A program made the position numbers and the translations under genes. This document shows positions 44,180-55,066 of a stretch of 64,000 nt of DNA, piece after piece. Below the pieces are notes generated by a model. That model saw only the letters and a list, made by a program, of their open reading frames with translations, had not been told where the DNA came from and made no database searches. The first letter of the stretch is position 1. Each line of letters begins with the position of its first letter. Where the stretch lies: contig JAHDVF020000902.1 in assembly GCA_022606425.2 (NCBI GenBank), positions 558,001 to 622,000 on the forward strand. The letters run 5' to 3'. Source of the DNA: Lepidostoma basale (Eukaryota; Arthropoda; Insecta; Trichoptera; Lepidostomatidae).

Positions 44180-44560
44180 TATTCGAACAAAATATTATGA
44201 GATGTTTTGGTATATGGAAAAAAATTAATAATGAAATTTTACCTGAATGATGCAAATGGAGCACGAAACTAGGAAGACCGAATGAAATATGAGACTACTG
44301 AATCTCCAAAATTTTAATCATGCTAACAATACGATACGTTGTAAGAAGAATTTGCCTAATTTTTTACACACCATTGCAGATATTTTATTTTATTTTTAAA
44401 TTCATGAGATTTTTTTCAACTACATCGTCTACAAGCCCATGCAACTGGAAAATGGAAGCAGGGGACCGGGTCGGCCTTGAAGTGGGCAGCCAGATGACCC
44501 AAGTTCGCGAGATTTGACGAAGCTGTATTTGGAGAGCCGATCCCATATAACAGAAAATAT
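44180..44560 (+). pseudogene. decayed LINE fragments
   Basis: 44185-44310 reads N-I-M-R-C-F-G-I-W-K-K-I-N-N-E, then T-K-L-G-R-P-N-E-I. 44455-44560 reads Q-M-T-Q-V-R-E-I, stop, R-S-C-I-W-R-A-D-P. Both are C-terminal style and may be from two families. Confidence 0.4.
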
Positions 44561-44989
44561 TGACCTAATATAACCTGAAATATTGACCGGTCGATATTGG
44601 CCTCTTTGGAAATGACTGAAGGATAGACGTTTATTCTTACAAAGCTCTATCAGAGTTACATATTTAATTGCAATTATTACCTTACCACAAGACCCTACGA
44701 ACCTCGTATGTATTATAGATACAATCCTACTCGGGCAACTATTATAATGACTCTCTTATTTCATTAATGGTGGTGTTATAGGCGTCAATACGTGCAGAAA
44801 TTTAGATAACGTAGAAAATATTAATTTGTTTTCCTTTTACTCTTACCTCTTTAACATAGATTCTCAAACTTTATGCTTGACGGTCATTTCTTTTTTTATC
44901 AGCCCAAATTCATATATTATTGTTGTTGATTATATTATTGTTGATTCGTTTAAAAATCTTTATTTTCATATGAAGCACTCAGTTTGTGG

Positions 44990-45205
44990 TTAGAAATTTT
45001 AAAAATCTCATCAGCCATCTGTCATCCAGTGCTGAACGTAGGCCTCTCCCAAAGCACGCCACCGCCCCCTATCCATTGCCGCTCCCATCCATCCATGTCC
45101 AGCAATCCTCTTCAGATCGTCGTTCCAGCGGGCAGGGGGTCATCCAACTATGTGGAATCCTGTACGCGGTCTCCACTCCAGAACCCGTCTCTCCCGAAAT
45201 TTTAA
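44990..45205 (-). mobile_element. dispersed LINE 3' region (L-I)
   Basis: Plus strand CATCAGCCATCTGTCATCCA, CTGAACGTAGGCCTCTCCCA, then CGTCGTTCCAGCGGGCAGGG. This is a phrase order I recognise from widespread insect LINE-derived repeats. From memory, no clade assigned. Confidence 0.6.
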
Positions 45206-45229
45206 AAATATAAATAAAAATAAAAAATA

Positions 45230-45435
45230 TGAAAACTTTGTATTTAACCACGGTATGGTTATTATAATTCACACCAACTAGTTTCGCTTGGACCCAAGCT
45301 TCATCATGGCAGTAAATCAACCAATATTGTTGTTATACTGCCCTTATTAAGGTCCAAAGGAAACTAGTTGCCATTAGTTATAATAAACAAACCGTGGTTA
45401 AATACAAAGTTTTTAAAATTATTTTATGTTTTTTT
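45230..45435. mobile_element. family-D foldback
   Basis: Arms GTATTTAACCACGGTATGGT and inverse. Minus core 45271-45313: ATGATGA, A, perfect stem II GCTTGG-GT-CCAAGC, GAAA, palindrome ACTAGT, T, GGTG. The plus core at 45337-45373 is eroded. Confidence 0.75.
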
Positions 45436-45574
45436 AATGTTTATTATTCTTTTTAAGTCTTTGGTTTTCTAAACTGGACATCGGACGATAATATAAGGAC
45501 GATATGATATGCTCGCAATTTATGATAATATTATTCATATCATGCCATTTTTATCATTTAATAAAAAAAAACAG

Positions 45575-45670
45575 TTTATCGTTTTTTGAACAATAGTGTA
45601 AAACTCCATATAAAATATATATAGTTGTAATAAAAACGACTGTTTTCTGGATGTTTTATTATTGAATTTA
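45575..45670. repeat. family-A left-arm fragment
   Basis: GTTTTTTGAACAATAGTGTAAAACTCCATA then ACTGTTTTCTGGATGTTTTA. It stops before the core. Confidence 0.55.
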
Positions 45671-46385
45671 TATTAGTACTTATTTTTTGCGCATTTATTA
45701 AAGGGTAAAATTGACAGCTTCCTGCGCACAGCACTGTTACGGATATGCGACATAATGTAGTTAGTCATCAATGATTAGTAATAGACAGAGATTTCACGCC
45801 TGTCAACCCTCGATTTGCGAAAATATCTCATGAAATCAGACTTGAATGTAGTTAGCCGTAAAAGTGTCAAAAAATAGCAACGAACTGTCACATTTTAGTG
45901 ATTAATTTCGAGTATTTTGCACAATATTATTTGTAAAAAAAGATAAAAAAAGAACCTGTTTCAAATATATTTGAACAATTGTCCTTTCATTTATTATCGG
46001 ATCAATTTGATTTTTTAAAACGTCTTCATTAATATTAAATTAAAAGTATGGTAAAAATACCTGAATTACCAGGATTTCATAAGCTGTACAGTTGAGACAG
46101 TCCCCAGCCGAATTTGATTCAGCCAACATTGAGAAACGTTGGCTGGGAATAACTTTTAATACGTACCATGTATTGAAAAATTACCAATAATAATATCTGA
46201 AGTTATTGCCTCACGTTTGCCGCCTCAGATTAAATGTTAACCACAAATCAATATCATGATCTTAATTTTACAACTTTCTTGAATAACGACGTAACACGAT
46301 TTAATTATTTTGTTTACCAAACAAAAAATGCAGTTTAATATATTACACACAGCACCGCCTTAGTTTTTTCGCTGTTTCAAACACC

Positions 46386-46560
46386 AAATAATGTTTTATT
46401 TGTTTCGAAGATTTATGGTATATTATGTTTTTATTTTTTTGTAACATTAATATTCTGTGATAGTCCATTGTATTGGACGAAACACTGTGATACTTTAACA
46501 TTATAAACTGTTAAATTAAAAAAACTTTGACTTGGTGGTTGGACATATTTAACAATTAAC
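46386..46560. repeat. direct repeat, left copy (flanks a MITE)
   Basis: TAATGTTTTATTTGTTTCGA through CTTGGTGGTTGGACATATTT. The right copy is at 47020-47190. It contains GTCCATTGTATTGGACGAAACACTGTGAT, a degenerate hammerhead-like hairpin followed by GAAAC. Confidence 0.85.
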
Positions 46561-46589
46561 TGTATGTGTACTATTTACATACTGTATTA

Positions 46590-47015
46590 TACAACATTTT
46601 GAATGTATACAAATACTTGAATGAATACTGGATTTTTATTTACCCATTGCGGGTTATCAATTCAAGGATTAATTTTATCTCAATAGAGACGAAGATGCAA
46701 ACCGGAAACTGAATATGGTGATCGAGGTGTTTACAGGACTTATGACCTGTCATTGGTTGGGTTAAGCGCACGCTTTATGTAATTACAACATTCCCCATTT
46801 CACCTTTCTTATGACCATCATGTCTGACAAATTTTTGAAAGTTGTACATTTGTTAATATCCAACACCACAATTCACATGTCAGTTTCAATTTACAGACCA
46901 GCGCCATCTATGAAGATTAGATTAGATAAAATTAATCCTTGAATTGATAACCCGCAATGGGTAAATAAAATCCAGTATTCGTCTACAAGCATTTGTATAC
47001 ATTCAAAATGTTGTA
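46590..47015. mobile_element. MITE with about 95-bp terminal inverted repeats
   Basis: Left end TACAACATTTTGAATGTATA, right end its inverse. The inverted repeats run inward through ACTGGATTTT and GGGTTATCAATTCAAGGATT with few mismatches. 426 bases, non-coding. Another copy at 32717-32985. Confidence 0.9.
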
Positions 47016-47019
47016 CTAA

Positions 47020-47190
47020 ATAATGTTTTATTTGTTTCGAAGATTTATGGTATATTATGTTTTTATTTTAAGTATCATTAATTTTGTATTATAGTCCATT
47101 GTTTTGGCCGAAACACTATGATACTCTAACATTATAAACTGTTAAATTAAAAATCTTTGACTTGGTGGTTGAACATATTTAACACTTAAT
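47020..47190. repeat. direct repeat, right copy
   Basis: Matches 46386-46560 from TAATGTTTTATTTGTTTCGA to TTGGTGGTTGAACATATTT, with small indels. Confidence 0.85.
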
Positions 47191-47194
47191 TAAA

Positions 47195-47435
47195 CATTTT
47201 TTGTACTTGGTATACAACCACTTTATTTGTGTGGATGAGGGCCTACCGGTTTCGCTCTATGCGAGCTTCCTCAGAGCTTTACACATACTGTATGTGTACT
47301 ATGTACATACTGTATGTATTTATGTGTACTATTACAGTATTTGTAAAGCCCTGAGGAAACTCACATAGAGCGAAACCGGTAGGCCCCGATCCTCACAAAT
47401 AAAGTGGTTGTTTATCAAGTACAAACAGTGTTTAA
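47195..47435. mobile_element. family-D/GGTA foldback with two strong hammerhead-like cores
   Basis: Arms TTAAACA...TACTTGGTATACAACCACTTT and inverse. Minus core 47238-47283: CTGAGGA, A, GCTC...GAGC, GAAA, ACCGGT, A. Plus core 47342-47386: CTGAGGA, hairpin CTC/GAG, GAAA, ACCGGT, A, and exact stem I GCC/GGC. The predicted cleavage base is A. Confidence 0.85.
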
Positions 47436-47665
47436 TTAAATGTTAAAAAAACTTTGTTTTATGCATCACAATTATATTTTTATTTTACGCGACAGCTGTT
47501 TTGTCAATCTGTGTTGACATCATCAGGTATTACAATATTATATCAAATGTCAAATTTTCGTATAATATTATTTATATTATACATGAAACAGATACCGCGT
47601 AAAATAAAAATACAATTGTGATACATAAAGCAAAGTTTTTTAAATTTAACAGTTTTTTAATTTTG
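47436..47665. mobile_element. family-B foldback, right core deleted
   Basis: Minus core 47487-47532: CTGATGA, T, GTCAAC-ACAG-ATTGAC, then AAAAC in place of GAAAC (one G lost), CAGCTGTC. The right arm keeps GAAACAGATACCGCGTAAAA, so the hairpin is lost. Confidence 0.7.
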
Positions 47666-47984
47666 TGGTCAAACATTTTGACCACCAATGTTTAATCACC
47701 AATTTAGCCATTGAATAAATGCAAACAAATAATAGAACCAACATTTTTCTATGATGAAAAATATGTGATTATGTACTCGTAAATAGAAAATTATATAATA
47801 TGTAATACTTTGGAAATGGTAAATAACTTTCTTTGGAAATGTTCATAATCCACATAATATTAAATAGCACAACGTTTTAAAAAATCGATACAATACAAAG
47901 GAACGATAACTTTAATTTTAAAATAATTAACCTGGTTAATGCCTTAGCTTTCAATAAATTCATTATTGAATATAGTTAATATGA

Positions 47985-48050
47985 ATGAAAACGTATATTT
48001 TATAGAAATTTTATTATATTTTATCTGAATGACATGTTTCGCCGAATTAT
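47985..48050. repeat. family-A left-arm fragment
   Basis: AATGAAAACGTATATTTTAT ... GAATGACATGTTTCGCCGAA. The hairpin is truncated after GCC. Confidence 0.55.
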
Positions 48051-48284
48051 TTTTGAACCTTCAGAAACTAAAAAAAATAAACCCAATTTTGGAAAAAACA
48101 GTATTTTCCTAATAAAAAATATTTATGATTATAATTACCGTAAAGCTCGTGTTAATACGAATATTTAACAAGATCAATTTTTTGAAAATATGTTTTAATT
48201 TAATAGTGTAGAAGAAATATTTGATTAATTGAATGAGTCTTTATTATATATTTATTAAAGTTTTTGAAAAATGGGGATTTATTT

Positions 48285-48560
48285 CGCGATTGCCGTTCCC
48301 AAGCCTGGATTTAAAAGTTTTTTATACGAGGTCGGTCACCTGCCTAGAGTGATAAATAAGCTACCTCACAGCTTGGAAAACTGAACATCGGAACACAATA
48401 TATGCCCAAAACTTACCAAGGAGAAATAATATTAAGTCGACATCCAGTAAGATTACCTCAAATATGATGAGATAGCTGGATGCCTACATCTCAGGAACAG
48501 GCTCCGAGTCACACAGTCTTAAAGAAAGCAAAAGACGATGAAGACGAATTATTTTAAAAT
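48285..48560 (+). pseudogene. possible LINE relic (L-L)
   Basis: C-terminal style text (S-W-M-P-T-S-Q-E-Q-A-P, then K-K-A-K-D-D-E-D-E) with many stops, ending in GAAGACGAA. Assignment is weak. Confidence 0.3.
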
Positions 48561-48654
48561 AGTTGGATACACATTATTCTTTGTTTCGAATATATTTTTT
48601 TGTTTCAACCACTGTATGTAAAGTATAGTGTAAAAAATATAATTGTGAACGAAC

Positions 48655-48745
48655 GTGAATTTTTACATTGAAGATGGTTATGTCATAACCGAAACATGTC
48701 TGCGTCAAGTGTAATAAAGTTTTGTTTAAATACTAAGTGCACTTA
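48655..48745 (+). ncRNA. hammerhead-like motif, family C, single arm
   Basis: Core 48667-48706: TTGAAGA, T, perfect stem GGTTAT-GTC-ATAACC, GAAA, palindrome ACATGT, C. Only C3 deviates. Confidence 0.6.
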
Positions 48746-48823
48746 TATTTTATTTGTCTTTTTCTTTTTAAAATACGAGTACTTTGTCTATACAACACTA
48801 AATTTTTAAAAAAATATATTGAA

Positions 48824-48865
48824 TATCAGACGTGTTTCGGATAACCCGGTCCTTCCTCAGTGATA
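48824..48865 (-). ncRNA. well-preserved hammerhead-like motif, single arm
   Basis: Minus strand: stem I TATCA/TGATA (5 pairs, perfect), CTGAGGA, extra A, hairpin GGA...TCC with an eight-base loop, GAAA, ACACGT, C. All hammerhead core positions are satisfied apart from the extra A. Confidence 0.75.
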
Positions 48866-48876
48866 TTATAAAGATA

Positions 48877-48965
48877 TTTTAAATTATTAGATAATGGTCT
48901 AGAAATTAATTTGAAAGACAATCAAATTTTACTCTTTGAAAGATGGCCATGCAGTCATATTTATT
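48877..48965. repeat. direct repeat, left copy
   Basis: TTATTAGATAATGGTCTAGA, AATTAATTTGAAAGACAATC, CTTTGAAAGATGGCCA. The second copy is at 49471-49560, about 590 bases away. It begins 12 bases after the hammerhead-like motif. Confidence 0.85.
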
Positions 48966-49470
48966 TAAATGTGAACGAAGTCCTTTAAAAAAAGGGGGGG
49001 TTTTCCATAAGTATGTAAAAATGTTAAAAATCTGTTTGAGCGTTGTATATTCAAAACTGTTATTACAACAAAACATGCATTCTAAGTGCTACATATTGTT
49101 CCGCAGTTTGAGTCGTTTTACGAATAATTATGTTAAAGTAATTAAAACGATCATTGTTTTGCAAATAATTAGAAAATTATATCCCACGAGCCAACACATT
49201 CAACATCACTCACCTATCACTCCATTTCACCTTTCTTCCAGAACAATCATAAATCTATCGTCTTCATTCTAAGTAGCTATTGCCACAGAGGATGTTTTCT
49301 TATCAATATTTAACAAGACGAAAATCATTGCTGATTAATACAGAGCACTTTTGTATTAACAGTTTAGTTAACGGAGACTTGCTTTCTTTTTAATGATATG
49401 TTATGCGCCAAATACACTCCATTGTAATGGACTAATTAAATGTTCGAAAAACGATTAATGCACTTTCATT

Positions 49471-49560
49471 TATTAGATAATGGTCTAGAAATTAATTTGA
49501 AATACAATCAGATTTTACTCAACTCTTTGAAAGATGACCAAGTATGAATATTTATGAACT
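49471..49560. repeat. direct repeat, right copy
   Basis: Same words as 48877-48965 with a four-base insertion (AACT) and a few substitutions. The spacer between copies is unassigned. Confidence 0.85.
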
Positions 49561-49761
49561 TGCGGCATAAGTCGTGAGATGTTTCGCAAATGAAATCGAC
49601 AAGAAATTAAACCACAACTACTTTTTTGGCTTTCATCATCATTAATAATTCATTGCAATAATTTATTCACACGCACTGGCAATGCAAATACGAAAAACTA
49701 ATATTTGCGTCAACACACCAGACCATCACAAGTAAAACTATTATACATACAATTAATTGCT

Positions 49762-49850
49762 TCTAACTAACTAACTACCCATCACGCCGTCTCCCCGAAA
49801 GGGTAGGCAGAAAGAATGGACTGTCACACTTTTACCGATGCGGCACTCCA
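49762..49850 (-). mobile_element. L-A LINE 3' end, (TTAG) tail
   Basis: TAACTAACTAACTACCCATC then the C-terminal S-A-Y-P-F-G-E-T-A text; only about 80 bases remain. Confidence 0.7.
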
Positions 49851-50204
49851 TCCTTCTCTTTTCGCTTCTAAATTACAGAAAATAAACAAATCATCTTTTT
49901 TGTCTTCGATTCCATTTATTTGTCATATATTTTCACCGTTCACTAATCATTTACCAGATGAAATTAGCGGGGTACCTATATTTATTTATTTTTAATTGAA
50001 ACATTTAAAACAGATTAAAGTAAAAATCGAACCCTTTACTAACGAGGATATTCAACACCCTTTTTGTTTATCTACGTCTTATTGACCTATTCTGCGTCAC
50101 AATCGCCAACGTAACCACTAACTAACCAAAGTAATAAATTTATATTTCGCCTTCAAGTATTTTTTTTTAAAGACTAACATCAAGGATTTATAACAATGGT
50201 ATTA

Positions 50205-50338
50205 GAATTTATTTAACAATCTTCAATGTGAGCAGAAAATAGCTCATTATCATAAAGAAGGAATCTGGTCGTGTCCAGGCTTGAACCTAAGTCCCCTGGA
50301 TCAGGAGCCAAGCGTTCTATCCCCTAGACTACCACCCG
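50205..50338 (-). mobile_element. tRNA-derived SINE, family 2
   Basis: Inverse of 9797-9965: AACAATCTTCAATGTGAGCA, then CCAGGCTTGAACC (B box) and GGAGCCAAGCGTTCTATCCC. Confidence 0.75.
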
Positions 50339-50629
50339 GTTATTTTACTGACCTTTTTCTTACTGACTACACTCCGTGCAATTAACATTTTGAACACAAA
50401 TAAAACAAATCTGACATAGAAAATGTAAGCAACTAAATTGGCTTAAAATTTGCAATAATAAATAAAATGTATTTTTCCGATAATACTAGAATATTTTGTG
50501 TGAACGCCACCCATAAAATTTAGTTATTATATATAACCATTATTAAAATTTTAATATTTAAACGGCTGGAGTTCCCTTGTAACATTATTTTGCAAACAAT
50601 GTGAGGGTTTTTTCATAACATGACGATTG

Positions 50630-50880
50630 ATGTTCAAGGCGTTAACACAGTGGAATTAATATCACTGTGTTTATTCCACTTTTATTTATTAAATATTTTT
50701 AACAGAACAAAAATATTAATCACAACATGTTTCGAAGGTGACCTCTTCCATCCTCAGGTGTATATACTCGTATTTACACCTGAGGGTAGACTAGGTTACC
50801 TACGAAACATGTTGTGATTATTATACTTATAATGTCAAAATATTTAATAAATAATACTTACGTGTTATTAATAATATTGA
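50630..50880. mobile_element. family-E foldback with two hammerhead-like cores
   Basis: Minus core 50719-50764: CTGAGGA, T, GAAG...CTTC hairpin, GAAA, palindrome ACATGT, T, GTG; stem I ACAC with TGTG. Plus core 50772-50820: CTGAGGG, TAGGT...ACCTA, CGAAA, ACATGT, T. The octamer TACTCGTA sits exactly at the centre. Confidence 0.8.
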
Positions 50881-51765
50881 AGTAAACACAAAATATATTG
50901 ATCTATTAGAAAAAACATTATCTGATTCATAGATAGATAAGTTTTAAATGCTTTATAGAATTTCGCAATTGTCGTTTATTTGTTTTTTTTAATTGCTTTA
51001 AATGGCATTGAAAAACACTTTGCAGGTGAATAATTTGTTTATCTGTTGACTTTCAATTCACACTATCTGATGTTTTAATTGATAATAAAAGTCTAATGAT
51101 CAATGAAGCTCTTTGTTGTAAAAAAACACTTAAAATTTTTAATTTGCGTTCAATAGCAGTGTTAATGACTTTGAAATACTTTTGATTTATTATGAAGATT
51201 ACTTACTGAAGATCAGTTACAAGTAAATCTATTTGCCATAGCCAAATAATTCATAACTATAGATTTCAATCCATTTCAACATATTTTTCTAGTTCAAACA
51301 TTATCGATTTTTAACTGCCAGTGTTTGTTTGGCAAATGAACTTACCCATTAAGTGTGCATTTCGTTTCGTAATTTTTCACGTCTTTGAAAATTTGCAATA
51401 TTTACAAAAGTCATTAAATATCTCATGGTTGTCCGAAATTTCACAATTTTCTTCTGTGTAACGCAAAAAAACTAGATATTGATATTTTCATCGCGGTGAT
51501 AAATAAAAACTCTTCATTAGTGTGAAAATTAGTTACGATAAACTCATCAATCTTTCGAGAATGTCAAGGAATTGTGTGAAGCTACCAATTAAATGACATT
51601 GTCATTAAAAATTGTAAGTTTAAATTGTGTAATCCTTCGTGTTAAGCAAGGCGTAATGCGTATAATACACATTTATTACAATTTACAAAGTAATCACTCA
51701 CTAAAAGGCGGCGGCCACTCTATAATATAAATATAGAGAAAGTTCGATGTCAAGATAGAGCAGTT
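50881..51765. other. unassigned AT-rich stretch
   Basis: No gene or repeat recognised. Confidence 0.35.
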
Positions 51766-51767
51766 TT

Positions 51768-51820
51768 GCGGTCCACTGTCTATGCCGAACCCTTCGAAGA
51801 AATAACGTGATAGTTAGTTC
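51768..51820 (+). mobile_element. L-A 3' terminus, minimal
   Basis: GCGGTCCACTGTCTATGCCG, then AACGTGATAGTTAGTT: only the last about 50 bases of the element. Confidence 0.45.
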
Positions 51821-51839
51821 TTTATTATTATTGTGAAAA

Positions 51840-51985
51840 GAGACCCAAGAGTTAGACCGAGATGAAGATGGGCGGACTACTTGGAAGAAGCCTGAAGGAA
51901 ACTGGAAAGATCCGTAGAATCGAGAGGAATGGTCAGGGACAGGAACCAGTAGATGACTGTTACGGAGGAGGAAATATCTCACACC
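51840..51985 (+). pseudogene. LINE C-terminal relic (L-E)
   Basis: R-P-K-S at the 5' side, a damaged R-W-x-D-D segment, then WRKLERSVESRGMVRDRNQW and M-T-V-T-E-E-E. This is the final stretch of a non-LTR reverse transcriptase. Confidence 0.6.
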
Positions 51986-52270
51986 GGGATGTTTTTTTCC
52001 TTGCATACAACAAATCGTTGGAACCCAACCCCTCCGTGGTGCATAGGGCCTCAAGGAATCCTCTCCACCCAACTCTATCGCATGCCTGATGCCTAACATC
52101 ATCCTAAGTGAGGCCTGCTGCCTTAACCTCGTCCTGCAGGCCTCTTCTCCGGGTGGCTCTAGGTCTGCCTCGCTTCCTCTTTCTCCCCATAGGAGACCAT
52201 TCTAGTGCGCCTTGAGTGATGCAAGCTGGGTTCTGTCTCAAAATGTGACCGAGTGTTGAACCCAATTACT
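51975..52270 (-). pseudogene. LINE C-terminal relic, opposite orientation
   Basis: Minus strand: S-L-H-H-S-R-R-T-R-M-V-S-Y-G-E-K-E-E-A-R-Q-T, then D-R-V-A-W-R-G-F-L-E-A-L and a short end. It converges with 51840-51985, giving a tail-to-tail pair. Confidence 0.6.
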
Positions 52271-52289
52271 GTATACAGTTTATTTAAGC

Positions 52290-52466
52290 TATTATATTGA
52301 TTCTCATGACGTGTGATAGGTAGCCAATCTATCGCCATTTTATTGTCACGTGAATTCTACACCAGACCAAAGACAGTGCGACAATCACACTACCATTGCC
52401 AGGAATTGAACCTGGGACCTTCGCTATGGAAGTCAGAGCTCTTGCCACTCTGCCACGAAGGTCGCA
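52290..52466 (-). mobile_element. tRNA-derived SINE, family 1
   Basis: Inverse SINE: GTGATAGGTAGCCAATCTAT, GAATTCTACACCAGACCAAA, B box inverse GGAATTGAACC, A box inverse CCACTCTGCCACG. The best-preserved family-1 head after 10729. Confidence 0.85.
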
Positions 52467-52497
52467 TCTTATAATATAAAATATAAAATATTTTAAT

Positions 52498-52765
52498 TCT
52501 AACTAACTAACTAACTAACTAACCATCACGCCGTCTCCCCGGAGGGGTAGGCAGAAAGAATGGAACGCCACACTGTTCTGTCCTGACATACTTCTCTCGC
52601 TTCCTCTACATTCATACATCTTGTCATGCACGCACGTCAATTTCTCCGACTCCTCGCGTGTCCGACATTCAATATTTGATTGATTTGATCGTGCCACGTT
52701 TTCCTCGGCCTTCCTCTATTTCTAGCTCCGTTCACGCCGTTTACATATACCTTCTTTACCATTCT
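52498..52765 (-). pseudogene. L-A LINE 3' end, (TTAG)n tail
   Basis: Six inverse TTAG units, then text through CMNVEEAREVC-like, D-Q-I-N-Q and V-N-G-V-N-G-A-R-N-R-G-R-P. About 90 codons remain with one frame break. Confidence 0.8.
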
Positions 52766-53202
52766 GTTGATTCAAGATTATTAAAACCCTCAATTGGATA
52801 GCGAGTGAACTTATTTATCATCATAAAAGTTAAAATATTTATACGTGTATCATCTAATAAAATCATCGTGTTATTTAACAGGAAATCGATATGATAATTT
52901 ATATAAAAAATTAACTGGTTAAGCCAGAATGAAGAAATTTCTTTTGCACACAAAACAATGTGTCAACAACTCTTTTTTTAAGAACTGGACACATTCACAT
53001 TTCTTTTGCAAAATGAAAGGAAGCTATCATTACGTGAACTAATATATAATACTATAATATGTTAAGAAAATTACAGATTAAGTCACTCTTATTTTATCTT
53101 ACATCTTATTTTATCCAACACCGGTCGTAATTGATAATGTTAAAATAATTCATTTCATTTAAGAATTTATGTATAAAACTTAAGGAGTTTTATCCACAAA
53201 CA

Positions 53203-53475
53203 AACCATCACATTCTCCGGACGGGTAGGCTTAAAAATGGACCTCTAAATTACTCATTCCTGACAAACCTCTTTAGTTTCCTTACCATTCATACAGCGAG
53301 TCATAGATGCATTTCGATTTTTTCGAACTTTAAACATGGTCGAACTTTAAAATTTGATTAATTTAGTCATGTCATGTTTTTCTTGGTTCCTCGACTCCAT
53401 TCACGCTGTTTCTTTATACGTATGTTTCATATGTGCAAACTAACGCAATGATCCTTTCATTATTTTCTTCTTAAT
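53203..53475 (-). pseudogene. L-A LINE 3' end, (TTG)-type terminus, old
   Basis: CAAACCATCACATTCTCCGG, then C-terminal text and the reverse-transcriptase thumb (K-I-M-K-G-S-L-R). High divergence. Confidence 0.65.
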
Positions 53476-53788
53476 ATTATTATTTGTATATAAACATATG
53501 AAATTTTGTCGTACATTTTACCACACCTTCGTTGAAAATCAAATCTGTCAGATAATTTTATTAGGGGTCGTACTTTTCTATATATCGTTAGTTAATTTTA
53601 GGATGATATTTGTAGATCAAATATATATTTTTAATTGCAATGATTTTCCTGAACAGCGGCTATGTATTATGTTTGTCGAAGATAATTATCAAAAACAAAA
53701 TTACCTCATTCAAATTTTATGATTTTTCAAGTTTCATCTGTAAAAGAAGTGAAACAATACATGTTCCGTTGATTTTCAGTTTAGCACT

Positions 53789-54200
53789 TCAATGTGTTAT
53801 TATTGGTCTTACACATGCTTTATAGATTCTCATCTTACTCTTAATGGCCATGTCTTTGTTATTCCATATTGTGGATTTTAGAGCGCCAGAGGTTGCAGCT
53901 GCCTTGTTTACTTGAGCTTGTATTTCTTTCCGCAAATCAGCTCCTCTCACCAGGTCTATGCCTAGATACTTGAAGGTTCTGACCTGTTCTATGGGTTGAT
54001 TTTCTATAACCAGGTTACATGTTTTGGGTGTTTTGCAAAAGGTCATACATTTTGTTTTTTCGATAGAGATCGTCATGTTGTATTTCTTATAGGCATGATG
54101 TAGTCTGTCTAGCACTTTTTTTAAGTCAGTATTGTTAGTTAAATTGTCAATGTGGTCTGTTATGCAGACGATGCTATAATCATAGGTGAAAACCAAATAT
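53789..54200 (-). pseudogene. LINE reverse-transcriptase palm/thumb fragment (L-C-like)
   Basis: Open about 130 codons: YSIVCITDHIDNLTNN (where the catalytic Y-A-D-D-x should be, here damaged to D-Y-S-I), CMTFCKTPK, VRTFKYLGIDLVRGADLRKE, then STIWNNKDMAIKSKMRIYKA and C-V-R-P-I-I-T-H. It covers the active-site loop to the thumb. The missing Asp pair means no catalysis. Confidence 0.75.
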
Positions 54201-54234
54201 GTGATCCACGAAAATATTATAAAGTTAAAATAAA

Positions 54235-54435
54235 CTTAATTAAATACTTTTTGTACTTGGTATACAACCACTTTATTTGTGAGGATAAGAGCCTACCGGT
54301 TTCTCTCTATGTAAGCTTCTTCAGGACTTTACACATACACAAAAAAATTGTTGTGTACCAAGATCAAAAAGTGTTTAATAAGGTGTTAAATATGTCCAAC
54401 CACCAAGTTGTGGCTTCTTATCAAAGTTTAAAAAA
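54235..54435. mobile_element. family-D/GGTA foldback, right core lost
   Basis: Minus core 54290-54335: CTGAAGA, A, GCTT...GAG, AGAAA, ACCGGT, A, GGC. Left arm TACTTGGTATACAACCACTT; the right arm GTACCAAGATCAAAAAGTGT continues into ATGTCCAACCACCAAGT, the outer repeat of 46386. Confidence 0.65.
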
Positions 54436-55020
54436 AACTATTTCAAAATATCGAACATGGTATTTGAAATTATTGTTAAAGTGAAAAACATGTTATTGTG
54501 TTTTAAGCCCAGATATCATAAAAACGACTTTTCGCCTTCTATTTTATTCTTATATTAATTCATTCTACTTATTTTTATCTGCCTTTCAGCTATTAGCTTA
54601 GGTGGCAAATAAATTTCTTCCATTTTCTAAATTTATTCCGAAAAACGCCTTCCGTTTTCTAAATATCTTCCGTAATAAGAATTCAACACATCTTATAACT
54701 CCAGTATATACTCTGCATCACATGTGTCCACGGATGGTATTTCATGTTTCCGGCTTTTAACGTTTTTTTCTTTGCGTAACAAGTAACTAATCAATCTTAG
54801 TTCTCGTATTGAGTGCCGGCTGGCCATAATATCTTCACCCAACTCAAAACTGTTACTCTGCCTTTGTGGATACCCCGCTGTCTTTTGTGCCATTTGGAAT
54901 TCGTGACCACAACTATGTAAATAAGAATTTTAATAAATGGTTACGATGAAAAAAAAATACAAAGTTAAATCCGAAAGGTTTTGAAATAATATATTATATA
55001 TTATGAACAATGTTTTTTTT
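54436..55020. other. unassigned stretch
   Basis: No gene or repeat recognised; a 66-codon open stretch at 54693-54893 is not convincing. Confidence 0.35.
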
Positions 55021-55066
55021 TAACCATTGTATACAGCATGAACTTTATTAAAAAAATTAATTAAAA

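Noticed and set aside
48943..49272. 109-codon open frame between two direct repeats
   Set aside because: No similarity, Lys/Ile/Leu-rich as expected by chance in AT-rich DNA; kept only as part of a possible element.
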